Origin: Arthrobacter sp. SLBN-83
GTDB taxonomy: Bacteria; Actinomycetota; Actinomycetes; Actinomycetales; Micrococcaceae
Direction of reading: 5' to 3'
DNA length: 64,000 nt
Assembly (NCBI RefSeq): GCF_006715285.1
Contig: NZ_VFMX01000001.1
Span: 4,278,001 to 4,342,000 of the forward strand
Position 1 is the first letter of the stretch. Each line of letters opens with the position of its first letter. Below the pieces are notes generated by a model. That model saw nothing but the letters and a program-made list of their open reading frames with translations. It did no database searches and was not told where the DNA came from. A program made the position numbers and the translations under genes. Below, one piece after another: positions 16,760-25,080 of this stretch.

Positions 16760-17893
16760 GTGACACCATGGTCTGTTGTGAAAGACCCCCTCAAGGACCC
16801 CCACCCGCGCGTGCGCGCGTTCCGGTTTGCCGTCTTTGCCCTTGCGGCGCTGGTGGTCCTGAGCCTTGGTTTCGCCTTGATTCCCGCGGAAAAGCCGGCT
16901 CCCGCCGAGCCTTCCTCTACTGAAAGGGCCAGGGCGGCGGCGCTCACTGCTGCCAAGGACCTGCGTGCTTCCGGGATGGAGCTGGCTTCCACCGGCGCCG
17001 CGGATTCCAGCATCCTGGAACCCGTTGTGACCTTGCTGACCATCCAGGCGAGGGCGTTGATGGGCCCTGCGCCGGAAACCGCGCCCGCCAGGCCGGCAGC
17101 CTCTGTCCCGCCGTCTTCCACCGCCGGTCCCGCCGGCGTTGCCGGGCTGGTCCAGGCGCTGGCCGGCAGCGGCACCGCCCGGCTCAAGGACGCAGAGACA
17201 GCCGACGGCGGCATGGCCCGCCTCCTCGCGGGCGCCGGCACCGCGCAGCTCCTCGCGGCCGGGCGCCTGGCCTCCGCCACAGGAGTACCCGTCCCGGAGG
17301 GAGCGGCCGCCGCAACGGTAGTAAAGGTGCCCGCCGCGGCAACTGCTTCCCCGTGCCCCCCGCCTTCCCCGGCTGCCTCCCAGGAGGGCGGAGTCCAGGG
17401 CACTGCTGCCGGTGTGCGCCAGGCCCTGGCCAGTGCCATCACCGCGGAGCAGGAGGCTGCCTACGGGTACCAGGCGGCACTCCCCCGCCTCGCTCCCGCC
17501 GAGGCCGGGCCGGCATCGGAGTTCCTGGCCCGGCATCGGGAACTGGCCGCCGCCGGGGAGGAACGCCTCAGGCTCGCGTGTGGAACGGCCGTACCCCAGC
17601 AACCCGGATATGTCCTGGATCCCGGCTTCCTGGCCGCACCGGCGGCAGGCCTGGGCAGGCTCGAGGCGGCGACGCTCGCCTCCTACGGCGACCTTGTGGC
17701 GCTGTCCCAGGGCCAGGACCGGAGGTGGGCGCTGTCAGCGCTGCAGGCCGCCGCGGCAAGGGCGCTCCGCTGGGGCGCTGACCCCGGACCCGTTCCGGGC
17801 CTCGCCCTGGACGTTGGCCAACTCCCTGCCCTTCCCGCTGGTACCGGATTACCTGCTGGTACCGGCCCCACGCCGTCGTCCACGGGATCCTGA
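16760..17893 (+). CDS. Membrane-anchored protein with C-terminal DUF4439 (ferritin-like) domain
   Basis: A 377-residue product with a basic N-terminus, one transmembrane or uncleaved signal segment (about residues 24-43), a long Ala/Pro-rich middle, and a C-terminal helical domain from about residue 215. That domain has ALASAITAEQEAAYGYQAALPRL and a second helix pair ending in a SYGDLVALSQGQDRRWALSALQ region, matching DUF4439, a ferritin-like fold of unknown activity in actinobacteria. The start is weakly supported: GTG at 16760 or the in-frame GTG at 16778 are both possible. The next gene encodes a VIT-family metal transporter, which makes a metal-related role worth testing. Confidence 0.75.
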   Translation: MTPWSVVKDPLKDPHPRVRAFRFAVFALAALVVLSLGFALIPAEKPAPAEPSSTERARAAALTAAKDLRASGMELASTGAADSSILEPVVTLLTIQARALMGPAPETAPARPAASVPPSSTAGPAGVAGLVQALAGSGTARLKDAETADGGMARLLAGAGTAQLLAAGRLASATGVPVPEGAAAATVVKVPAAATASPCPPPSPAASQEGGVQGTAAGVRQALASAITAEQEAAYGYQAALPRLAPAEAGPASEFLARHRELAAAGEERLRLACGTAVPQQPGYVLDPGFLAAPAAGLGRLEAATLASYGDLVALSQGQDRRWALSALQAAAARALRWGADPGPVPGLALDVGQLPALPAGTGLPAGTGPTPSSTGS

Positions 17894-17990
17894 ACCCGGG
17901 TGCGCGGCTCTCATTCCTTCCCATGTCCCGGCGCCAAAGAAGGCCACGCAGAGGGTGGCACTGGGCAGGCAGGGGTGGTTTGCTGAAGGC

Positions 17991-18758
17991 ATGAACGCCG
18001 ACGATCCAGCCGATGTCCCGGGATCCGGTGCCGCAGGCCCGGAGTTGAACAGCCACCTCGAGACGGAACCGCACGGCAATGACATAGCCCACCGGCTGAA
18101 CTGGCTGCGCGCCGGCGTCCTCGGCGCGAATGACGGCATTGTCTCCGTGGCCGCCATTGTGGTGGGCGTGGCAGGCGCCACAGCTGAGCCGGGCCCCATC
18201 CTCACGGCCGGCGTAGCCGGGGTGGTGGGCGGTGCGGTGTCGATGGCGTTGGGGGAATATGTCTCGGTCAGCAGCCAAAGCGACAGCCAACGGGCCCTGA
18301 TCGAGAAGGAACGCCGCGAACTGGCGGAAGAACCGGAAGCGGAGCTCGCCGAGCTGACCGCCATTTACCTGGCCAAGGGGCTGACCCCCGAAACCGCGGC
18401 CAAGGTGGCCCGGGAACTGACTGCCCACGATGTCCTGGCCGCGCACCTGTCGGCCGAGCTCAACATCGCCGAGGAGGACATCGTCAGCCCCTGGCACGCG
18501 GCATTCGCCTCCGCCATTGCCTTTACTATCGGCGCGATCCTGCCAATGCTGGCCATCCTGCTTCCCCCGCCCGGCATCCGGGTCCCGCTGACCTTCGCAT
18601 CAGTGCTGGTGGCGTTGGCTTTGACGGGCGCCCTGGGGGCATGGATCGGAGGCGGCTCCAAGACCCGGGCAGCTGTGCGCGTAGTGGTGGGCGGCGCGTT
18701 GGCGCTCGTGGCAACGTTCCTGATCGGCAACCTGCTGGGCGCTTCGGGTGTTGTCTGA
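17991..18758 (+). CDS. VIT1/CCC1-family iron/manganese transporter
   Basis: A 255-residue membrane protein of the VIT1/CCC1 family, which in characterised members exports or sequesters Fe(II) and Mn(II). Family features are the first helix region LNWLRAGVLGANDGIVSVAAIVVGVAGA, the GAVSMALGEYVSVSSQSDSQ segment, a cytoplasmic acidic metal-binding loop (residues about 100-165, rich in Glu), and three C-terminal helices. I use the ATG at 17991 (MNADDPADVPG), which follows GAAGG. It overlaps the start of the next gene by 11 bases. Confidence 0.92.
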   Translation: MNADDPADVPGSGAAGPELNSHLETEPHGNDIAHRLNWLRAGVLGANDGIVSVAAIVVGVAGATAEPGPILTAGVAGVVGGAVSMALGEYVSVSSQSDSQRALIEKERRELAEEPEAELAELTAIYLAKGLTPETAAKVARELTAHDVLAAHLSAELNIAEEDIVSPWHAAFASAIAFTIGAILPMLAILLPPPGIRVPLTFASVLVALALTGALGAWIGGGSKTRAAVRVVVGGALALVATFLIGNLLGASGVV

Positions 18759-19788
18759 CCCCGTGGTGCCGGCGCCGCCCATCCCGCCGGCCCTCATGGC
18801 CCGTTACACGCGCAGCGCGGCGGGACGGGCATGGCTGGACAGTCTTCCGGGGCTGCTGGCTGACCGCCTGGAGCAGTGGCGGCTCGACGTTGACCTGGCG
18901 CCCGGCAGCCTGCCCTGGAGCGGACATGGCGGCATCGTGGTGCCGGTGCGGCAGGAAGACGGTTCACCTGCAGCCTTGAAGATCGCTTTCCCCCACGATG
19001 AAGCCAAGGTGGAGCGGCATGCGCTGGCGCTTTGGGGCGGCCATGGCGCTGTTGCGTTGCTGGCCTCGGACCTGGAATCATGCGCGATGGTCCTGGAACG
19101 CCTTGATGCGGGCCGGTCGCTGGCAGACGTACCGCTGGAAGACGCTGCCGTGGTGTGGGGCGGGCTGGTGCGGCAACTGGGGGTAACTCCGGACCGCCGG
19201 CCCGAATGGCGGGAGTTCGCCCACATCGCCGCCCGTGCGGAACAGTGGAGCGACGAGCTGCCGGCGGACTGGGACCAGTTGGGCCGCCCGTTCCCCCGGT
19301 GGCTGCTGGAGGCAGCCCTGGAGGTGTGCCAGACGCGCGGGGCGGTGGGCCGCCGGTCCGCGCATGACCTGCTGGTCCACACCGACCTGCATTTCCTGAA
19401 TGTCCTGGCGCGCCCGGGATTGCCGCCCGCGAGTGAGGCACCGACTGCGGCGGGCTATGCGGCCATCGACCCGCAGCCAATGATTGGCGAGCCCGAGTTC
19501 GCCGTGGCTCCGCTGCTGTGGAACCGCCTTGCCGACCTGCCGGCATCCATGGCCGGCGCGGCGCTGCTCCGGCGCTGCCATGACTTCAGCTCCGCTGCCG
19601 GCCTGGACCCTGACGTGGCCCGGCAGTGGGCCATCGCCAGGGAGGTGGAAAACGCACTGGGGTACGCCGCGCAGGGCCACAGGGGCGATCTGGCCCGGTC
19701 TCTCTGGGTGTCCAGCACCCTGGCTGGCAAAACGCTGGACGGCTTGCCGGATCCCCATTGGCTGCCGGAGCCAGGACAGGACGGGTAG
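18748..19788 (+). CDS. APH(6)/hydroxyurea-phosphotransferase-like kinase
   Basis: A 346-residue phosphotransferase of the aminoglycoside/hydroxyurea type. The catalytic loop is HTDLHFLNVLA (about residues 211-221; Asp and Asn present), the Mg-binding region is YAAIDPQPMIGEPEF, and an N-terminal lobe lysine lies in AALKIAFPHDEAKVERHAL. Such chromosomal proteins are common in soil actinobacteria; resistance is not implied by sequence alone. It starts at a GTG inside the end of the transporter gene, so the two are probably co-translated. Confidence 0.85.
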   Translation: MLSDPVVPAPPIPPALMARYTRSAAGRAWLDSLPGLLADRLEQWRLDVDLAPGSLPWSGHGGIVVPVRQEDGSPAALKIAFPHDEAKVERHALALWGGHGAVALLASDLESCAMVLERLDAGRSLADVPLEDAAVVWGGLVRQLGVTPDRRPEWREFAHIAARAEQWSDELPADWDQLGRPFPRWLLEAALEVCQTRGAVGRRSAHDLLVHTDLHFLNVLARPGLPPASEAPTAAGYAAIDPQPMIGEPEFAVAPLLWNRLADLPASMAGAALLRRCHDFSSAAGLDPDVARQWAIAREVENALGYAAQGHRGDLARSLWVSSTLAGKTLDGLPDPHWLPEPGQDG

Positions 19789-19810
19789 GGCCGGCGGCAA
19801 GCGGAGACTG

Positions 19811-21202
19811 TCAGGAGTTCCGCACTGCGGCCAGGGCTGACCGCACGGCCTCGACGGCGGTGCCCACGTCCTCTCCCGCCGTATGCCAGTTGCTCACCGA
19901 AACCCGAAGGATGTCCCGCTCCCTCCAGCGTGAGCCGGACATCCACACCTTCCCGTCCTCGATGATGCGGGCCGTGACCGCGCGGGTGGTGTCGTCGTCG
20001 CCGAAAGCCAGGCACACCTGGGTGTAGGCGACGTCGTTGAGCACCTCCACGCCGTCCAGGGCGGCCATCCCCTCCGCGATGGCCGCGGCGGCACCTGCAA
20101 GACCGCCCACCTGGGCGGCCACGCCCTCGCGGCCCAGGCTTTTCAGCGCGGCCCACACGGGTACTCCCCGGGCCCGGCGCGAGAGTTCCGGGACCTTCTC
20201 GAACGGATCGCCCGGGCCTTCCGCGTCGTGCACCAGGTAGCTCGCGTGCAGTCCCATCGCGGCCCGCAGTGCTGAAGGGTCGCGGACAATGGCGATGCCG
20301 CAGTCGTAGGGAACGTTGAGGGTCTTGTGGGCATCGGTGCCCCAGGAGTCAGCCTCTTCATAGCCCCGGGTGAGGTGCTGCAGTTCCGGTGCGGCGGCGC
20401 CCCAGAGGCCGAATGCGCCGTCGATGTGCACCCACGCGCCGTGTTTGCGGGCGACGGCGATCGCCTCGGCAAAGGGGTCGAAGGCGCCTGAGTGCAGGTT
20501 GCCCGCCTGGAGGCACACCAGGGCGGGACCGGTGCCGGCGGCAAGCGCGGCGTCCAGGGCGGCGGGGAGCAGGCGGCCCTGCCCGTCGGCGTCCACTTCC
20601 GTTGGTTTTCCGAGGCCCAGGTAGCGCAGGCCGAGGTCTACGGTGTCGTGCCGTTCCCGTCCCACGAAGCACCGGATCCGGGGTGCGCCGAAGAGCCCGT
20701 CGCGGTCCAGGTCCCAGCCGGCGTCGGCGAGCAGCCGCCAGCGGGCGGCGGCCATTCCGGTGAAGTTTGCCATGGTGGCGCCGGTGACGAATCCGACGTC
20801 GGCGGTGGAGGGGAGGCCCAGCAGGTCCAGCAGCCAGTGTCCGGCGGCTTCCTCGATGGCCGCCGTAGCCGGGGTGGCGTAGCGCAGGCCGGCGTTCTGG
20901 TCCCAGGCGCTGACCAGCCAGTCCGAGGCCAGGGCCGCGGGCAGGGTGCCGCCGATCACCCAGCCGAAGAACCGGCCGGAGGGCATGGCCATCAGGCCGG
21001 GCTCTGCCTGGGTGGCCAGGAAGTCGATGACGCCGGCTGCAGGCATCCCCGCTTCGGGCAGCGGCCCGCCGAACACTGCGGCAAGCTCAGTGGCGTTCCG
21101 GCTGGGTCCCACGCGGCGGTGCGGAAGGCTGTCCAGCCAGGCCTGCGAATACCCTGCGGCGGCTGCCAGTGCCGCGGCAATCCCGTCATCGCCGTGTGCC
21201 AT
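19811..21202 (-). CDS. PLP-dependent group II decarboxylase-like protein
   Basis: A 463-residue fold-type I PLP enzyme of the aromatic/glutamate decarboxylase superfamily. Key regions are FVTGATMANFTGMAAARW (cofactor phosphate loop), WVHIDGAFGLWGAAAPE (Asp contacting the pyridine nitrogen) and the PLP-lysine motif SWGTDAHKTLNVPYDCG. The substrate cannot be told; aromatic amino acids, or aspartate/glutamate-like ones, are candidates. It is transcribed away from the TSUP gene and converges on the phosphotransferase gene. Confidence 0.85.
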   Translation of the reverse strand: MAHGDDGIAAALAAAAGYSQAWLDSLPHRRVGPSRNATELAAVFGGPLPEAGMPAAGVIDFLATQAEPGLMAMPSGRFFGWVIGGTLPAALASDWLVSAWDQNAGLRYATPATAAIEEAAGHWLLDLLGLPSTADVGFVTGATMANFTGMAAARWRLLADAGWDLDRDGLFGAPRIRCFVGRERHDTVDLGLRYLGLGKPTEVDADGQGRLLPAALDAALAAGTGPALVCLQAGNLHSGAFDPFAEAIAVARKHGAWVHIDGAFGLWGAAAPELQHLTRGYEEADSWGTDAHKTLNVPYDCGIAIVRDPSALRAAMGLHASYLVHDAEGPGDPFEKVPELSRRARGVPVWAALKSLGREGVAAQVGGLAGAAAAIAEGMAALDGVEVLNDVAYTQVCLAFGDDDTTRAVTARIIEDGKVWMSGSRWRERDILRVSVSNWHTAGEDVGTAVEAVRSALAAVRNS

Positions 21203-21259
21203 ACCTGCATGCTACGCCGGACCGGTGTACGCGACGAGGACGATCTTTCCGGGAGTTGC

Positions 21260-22054
21260 TCAGGAGAAGTTTTCCTGCCAAACGTCGTAGCCCAGCTTGA
21301 CGATCAGGGCCGCCACGACCACCAGGAAGACAACCCGGACGAACTTGCTGCCCTGCTTTACGGCAGTGCGGGCGCCGAGGTAGCCCCCGGCCATGTTGGC
21401 TCCGCCGAGCAGCAGGCCGATCCCCCACAGGATGGACCCGTGCGGCAGGAAGAACAACAGGGCGCCGGCATTGGTGGCCATGTTGACGATCTTGGCCTTG
21501 GCGCTTGCTTCCAGGAAGGCGTAGCCCATGGCGGACACCAGAGCGATGACCAGGAAGGAGCCTGTCCCCGGGCCGATAAGTCCGTCATAAAAGCCGATCA
21601 CGGCACCGATAAGGCAGGCCACGACGTAGTGCTTGTGACCTTCGTGGCGCAGCGCCGTCAGCTCGCCCACGCTGGGCCTCAGGGCCGTGAAAAGCGCGAC
21701 GGCGACCAGGGCCACCACGATGATGGGCTTGAACACCCCGGCCGGCAGGGTGGCGGCCAGGCTTGCCCCGCCAAAGCTGCCTGCCAGGGCTATCACGGCC
21801 ATGGGCACCGCAGTCCGAAGGTCGGGGCCCACCCGCCGGTAGTACGTGACGGCACTGGTGGCGGTACCGAAGATGGAGCCCATCTTGTTGGTGGCCAGCG
21901 CCTGGACCGGCGCGATGCCGGGAACCAGGAGCAGCGCCGGAAGCTGGATGAGTCCTCCGCCTCCCACCACCGCATCCACCCAGCCGGCTGCGAATCCAGC
22001 CACCACGATCAGGATGATGGTGGTGAGCTGGATCGATTCGAAGCCGGAGATCAC
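21260..22054 (-). CDS. TSUP-family (TauE/SafE) membrane exporter
   Basis: A 264-residue protein with about seven to eight hydrophobic helices. The duplicated signature of the TauE/SafE family is visible as GFAAGWVDAVVGGGGLIQLPALLL near the N-terminus and GFYDGLIGPGTGSFLVIALV after the middle. Characterised relatives move sulfite, sulfonates or other sulfur-containing organic anions; the substrate here is unknown. Its ATG overlaps the proS stop by four bases, an unusual but likely coupled arrangement with a tRNA synthetase gene. Confidence 0.9.
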   Translation of the reverse strand: MISGFESIQLTTIILIVVAGFAAGWVDAVVGGGGLIQLPALLLVPGIAPVQALATNKMGSIFGTATSAVTYYRRVGPDLRTAVPMAVIALAGSFGGASLAATLPAGVFKPIIVVALVAVALFTALRPSVGELTALRHEGHKHYVVACLIGAVIGFYDGLIGPGTGSFLVIALVSAMGYAFLEASAKAKIVNMATNAGALLFFLPHGSILWGIGLLLGGANMAGGYLGARTAVKQGSKFVRVVFLVVVAALIVKLGYDVWQENFS

Positions 22055-23862
22055 TGGTTGCGGACGGCGTTGACCACGTAGTCGACGGCCTTGTCTACCG
22101 CCACGTTCTCGGCGGCGCCGCTGCGGCGGTCCTTGATCTCCACCACGCCGTCCACCAAGCCGCGGCCCACGGCCAGGATGGTTGGGACGCCCACCAGCTC
22201 GGCGTCGCCGAACTTCACGCCCGGCGAGACCTTGGGCCGGTCGTCATAGATGACGGACAGGCCGGCGTCTTCGAGTTCCGTCGAGAGCTTTTCCGCTGTC
22301 TGGAAGATTTCGTCGCCGCGGCCCACGGCCACCACGTGCACATCGGCGGGAGCCACCGTGCGGGGCCAGACAAGGCCACGGTCATCGTGGTTGGCCTCTG
22401 CCAGGGCGGCCACGGCGCGGGTGACTCCGACCCCGTAGGAACCCATGGTGACCACCACCTGCTTGCCGTTTTGGTCCAGCACCTTGAGGTCCAGGGCTTC
22501 GGCGTATTTGCGGCCCAGCTGGAAGATGTGGCCCATTTCGATGCCACGGGCGGTCTCCAGCGGGCCGGAGCCGTCCGGGGAGGGGTCGCCTGCGCGGACT
22601 TCGGTGCACTCGATGACGCCGTCCCAGGTGAAGTCGCGGCCGGCCACCAGGCCGAACACGTGCTTGCCGGCCTCGTTGGCGCCGGTGATCCACGCCGTTC
22701 CGCTGACCACCCGCGGGTCCACCAGGTAGAGCAGCTTAGTGGCGCTCTCCGCGCCCAGGAGCGGTTCGTCCAGGGACAGGCCGGGGCCCAGGTAGCCCTT
22801 GACGATCAGCGGCTGCTTCTTGAGGTCTTCCTCGGTTGCCTGCTCCAGGCCGATCTCTCCACCGATCGGCAGGAAGGCGCCGATGTTTGCCTCTACCCGC
22901 TTGAGGTCCACTGCGCGGTCGCCGGGGAGGCCGATGACAACCAGTTGCCGCTCACCGGTGGGCAGCGTGACGGCGAGGACCACGTTCTTGAGCGTGTCCG
23001 CTGCAGTCCAGGCGCCGCCGTCGGACTCTGCCCGCGGGGCAATCTGGTTGGAAGCGGCAACCAGGGTCTCAATGGTGGGAGTGTCCGGGGTATCCAGAAC
23101 CTCGGCCGCCGGGGCGTTGGTGAAGTCGATCCCCTCAGGGACCACTGTGGTGACGGCCTCGACGTTGGCCGCGTAGCCGCCGGCGGACCGGACAAAGGTG
23201 TCCTCGCCGATCTCGGTGGGGAACAGGAATTCCTCGCTCTTGGACCCGCCCATGGCGCCCGCGGTAGCTGCCACCGGCACCACCTCGAGGCCCAGGCGTT
23301 CGAAGATTTTCAGGTAGGCGGCGCGGTGGGCAGCGTAGCTGGCATCGAGGCCGGCGTCGTCCACGTCGAAGGAGTAGGAATCCTTCATGATGAACTCGCG
23401 GCCGCGGAGGAGCCCCGCGCGGGGGCGGGCCTCATCGCGGTATTTGTTCTGGATCTGGTACAGGCTCAGCGGCAGGTCTTTGTAGGACGAGTACAGGTCC
23501 TTGACCAGGAGCGTGAACATCTCCTCATGCGTGGGCGCCAGCAGGTAGTCGGCGCCCTTGCGGTCCTGGAGCCGGAACAGGCCTTCGCCGTATTCAGTCC
23601 AGCGGTTGGTGGCCTCGTACGGCTCACGCGGCAGCAGGGCCGGGAAGTGGACTTCCTGGGCGCCAATGGCTGCCATTTCCTCGCGGATGATCTCCTCGAC
23701 CTTGCGCAGGACGCTCAGTCCCAGCGGAAGCCAGGTGTAGATGCCGGGGGCAGCGCGGCGGATGTAGCCGGCGCGGACCAGGAGCTTGTGGCTGGCGACC
23801 TCGGCATCGACGGGGTCTTCGCGCAGCGTGCGCAGGAAAAGCTGGGACAGTCGTAGGACCAC
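22051..23862 (-). CDS. proS: Prolyl-tRNA synthetase
   Basis: A class II synthetase that charges tRNA-Pro. I start at the GTG at 23862 (MVLRLSQLFLRTLREDP), giving 603 residues, because family members begin at this point; the frame stays open to 23910. Bacterial-type architecture is visible: motif 1 region GYIRRAAPGIYTWLPLG, motif 2 region YRDEARPRAGLLRGREFIMKDSYSF, the inserted editing (INS) domain at about residues 220-400, motif 3 GSYGVGVTRAVAALAE and an anticodon-binding domain near the end. It is co-transcribed with the TSUP gene. Confidence 0.97.
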   Translation of the reverse strand: MVLRLSQLFLRTLREDPVDAEVASHKLLVRAGYIRRAAPGIYTWLPLGLSVLRKVEEIIREEMAAIGAQEVHFPALLPREPYEATNRWTEYGEGLFRLQDRKGADYLLAPTHEEMFTLLVKDLYSSYKDLPLSLYQIQNKYRDEARPRAGLLRGREFIMKDSYSFDVDDAGLDASYAAHRAAYLKIFERLGLEVVPVAATAGAMGGSKSEEFLFPTEIGEDTFVRSAGGYAANVEAVTTVVPEGIDFTNAPAAEVLDTPDTPTIETLVAASNQIAPRAESDGGAWTAADTLKNVVLAVTLPTGERQLVVIGLPGDRAVDLKRVEANIGAFLPIGGEIGLEQATEEDLKKQPLIVKGYLGPGLSLDEPLLGAESATKLLYLVDPRVVSGTAWITGANEAGKHVFGLVAGRDFTWDGVIECTEVRAGDPSPDGSGPLETARGIEMGHIFQLGRKYAEALDLKVLDQNGKQVVVTMGSYGVGVTRAVAALAEANHDDRGLVWPRTVAPADVHVVAVGRGDEIFQTAEKLSTELEDAGLSVIYDDRPKVSPGVKFGDAELVGVPTILAVGRGLVDGVVEIKDRRSGAAENVAVDKAVDYVVNAVRNQ

Positions 23863-24008
23863 GGGTGGTATCCGTTTCTGGGGAAGTGCTGGGTCAGCAG
23901 GGCCGGACAATTCGTCTGGATACTAATCTACCGGCACGGAACCTGCGGCAATTACGGGGCCAGGGAGGAGAACCGGGCAGACGTGCCCGGCAAGGGCCGG
24001 AAACAGTA

Positions 24009-24077
24009 GAGCCACGCCCGGGAATGCAAAGCCCCTGGCCCCCCAATGAGGCTGGTCATCGCATCCGGGCGTGGCTC
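24009..24077. repeat. Inverted repeat upstream of proS
   Basis: GAGCCACGCCCGG (24009-24021) pairs perfectly with 24065-24077, and the pairing continues with small bulges to about 24027/24061, leaving a loop of about 33 bases. There is no clear T-tract on either side. It may be the end of the lipoprotein transcript, or a leader structure in a proS transcript started at about 24145. Confidence 0.7.
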
Positions 24078-24150
24078 AACGCCGTTATCGCCTGAGTACT
24101 GGTGAGGACTGGTGAGACCGCCCACCCCACTTCCAGCGCAGCTAGAACGA

Positions 24151-24179
24151 ATTTATGTGATCGCGCGCACGTTTGACAA
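24151..24179 (-). promoter_or_regulatory. Predicted minus-strand promoter in the AT-rich island
   Basis: TTGTCA (24174-24179) and ATAAAT (24151-24156) are separated by exactly 17 bp on the minus strand, a good sigma-70/SigA-type match. It would drive proS with a leader of about 280 nt that contains the inverted repeat at 24009-24077. Confidence 0.45.
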
Positions 24180-24277
24180 GTGTTTTTATTTTCGGAATTC
24201 GTTTACCCGATATATGTCGCCGGGCATTACTTCCATTGTTGTTCCTTGGCGAATTGTTGTTACGTAACAGCTTGTTG

Positions 24278-25033
24278 TTACTTAACCAGCGCGGCTGCGG
24301 AATCCAGGAGGGCACCTGCCCGCCGCACAGCGTCGGTCTCGCTCGCGCCGCCGGACGCCACCGAGGTGAGCACCACGCCCTGCTTGACCACCTGGGCGGT
24401 AACTGTTGACTGCTTGCGGCCGTCCGGCAGGGCGCTGTCGGTCCGGTAAGCAACGGTGCCGGGAAGGCTGCCGGCCCCCTCCACCGGTTTTACGGTGACG
24501 GCGATTTCCATGCCGGAGGCGGTCATGGTCATGGAGGAGCACTTGGCCAGCTGGTCCGGTTGGTCCTTGACCTTGGCGAGGAAGCTTTGGTCCAGGCCGG
24601 CAATCAACGACAGGGCTGTGACGGCACCGGTGCCGGCGTCCGTGCTCATGCCCATCGCCATGGTCGCTCCCTCGACGGAAGGCACCGTGCTCGCCGCGGC
24701 GAGTTCCTTGCATTCTGCCGGCTTGACGTCGATGGATGCCATCATCGCCTTGGTTTGTTCCAGCGTGGTATTGATGTCCGTACTGGGCAGGACGGACAGC
24801 CTTCGGTCCGCTGCGTCCCGGACCTGTCCCACGATGGCCGCGAGCTCGTCGGTGGTGTAGGCCTTGGCAGTTGGTGTGGGGGTTGGCGTTGGCGTGGGGG
24901 TGGTTGTTGCTGGGGCCGCGGAGGCGGCAGCTGTGGATTCCGCTGCCTGCGGCGCGGACGTCCCGCCGCACGCAGAAACACTAACGGCAAGAAGGGCGCA
25001 GGCCCCGAAAGTTCCAAGCACGGACGTCTTCAA
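24278..25033 (-). CDS. Putative lipoprotein of unknown function
   Basis: A TTG at 25033 follows GGGGGA and gives a 251-residue product (an in-frame TTG at 25045 adds four residues). The N-terminal signal sequence ends in a lipobox, VSAC, followed by a Thr/Pro/Ala-rich linker with a (TP)n run, so the protein is probably anchored outside the membrane. The remaining 200 residues have paired Cys residues (about 107 and 177 of the mature region) that may form a disulfide. I recognise no named domain. It lies 47 bases after the GNAT gene. Confidence 0.75.
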   Translation of the reverse strand: MKTSVLGTFGACALLAVSVSACGGTSAPQAAESTAAASAAPATTTPTPTPTPTPTAKAYTTDELAAIVGQVRDAADRRLSVLPSTDINTTLEQTKAMMASIDVKPAECKELAAASTVPSVEGATMAMGMSTDAGTGAVTALSLIAGLDQSFLAKVKDQPDQLAKCSSMTMTASGMEIAVTVKPVEGAGSLPGTVAYRTDSALPDGRKQSTVTAQVVKQGVVLTSVASGGASETDAVRRAGALLDSAAALVK

Positions 25034-25080
25034 TTTTTCCCCCAATATTCAGCACGCGGCAGGCAGCCGGCAATTACCGG

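Larger units (their letters stand above)
23863..24277. other. Non-coding gap upstream of proS with an AT-rich island
   Basis: No credible gene is seen. The half nearest proS is GC-rich and contains a large inverted repeat (24009-24077) and a short tandem repeat of ACTGGTGAG (about 24098-24115). The far part, about 24140-24290, is strikingly AT-rich for this chromosome; it holds a promoter-like pair pointing toward proS and a GTTACGTAAC palindrome (about 24258-24267). Confidence 0.7.

Noticed and set aside
18748..19788. Acquired aminoglycoside resistance gene
   Set aside because: The kinase is APH(6)-like, but such chromosomal proteins are common in soil actinobacteria and there is no mobile context; resistance should not be inferred.
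22336..23856. A 500-codon plus-strand frame opposite proS
   Set aside because: The minus strand has clear prolyl-tRNA synthetase motifs; no motif or ribosome site supports the plus frame.
23863..24150. T-box leader before proS
   Set aside because: No T-box consensus or specifier-loop architecture could be found in the leader.
24142..24453. Short open frames in the AT-rich island upstream of proS
   Set aside because: They start in or overlap the lipoprotein end in another frame, lack ribosome sites and have Asn/Ser/Arg runs without family likeness.
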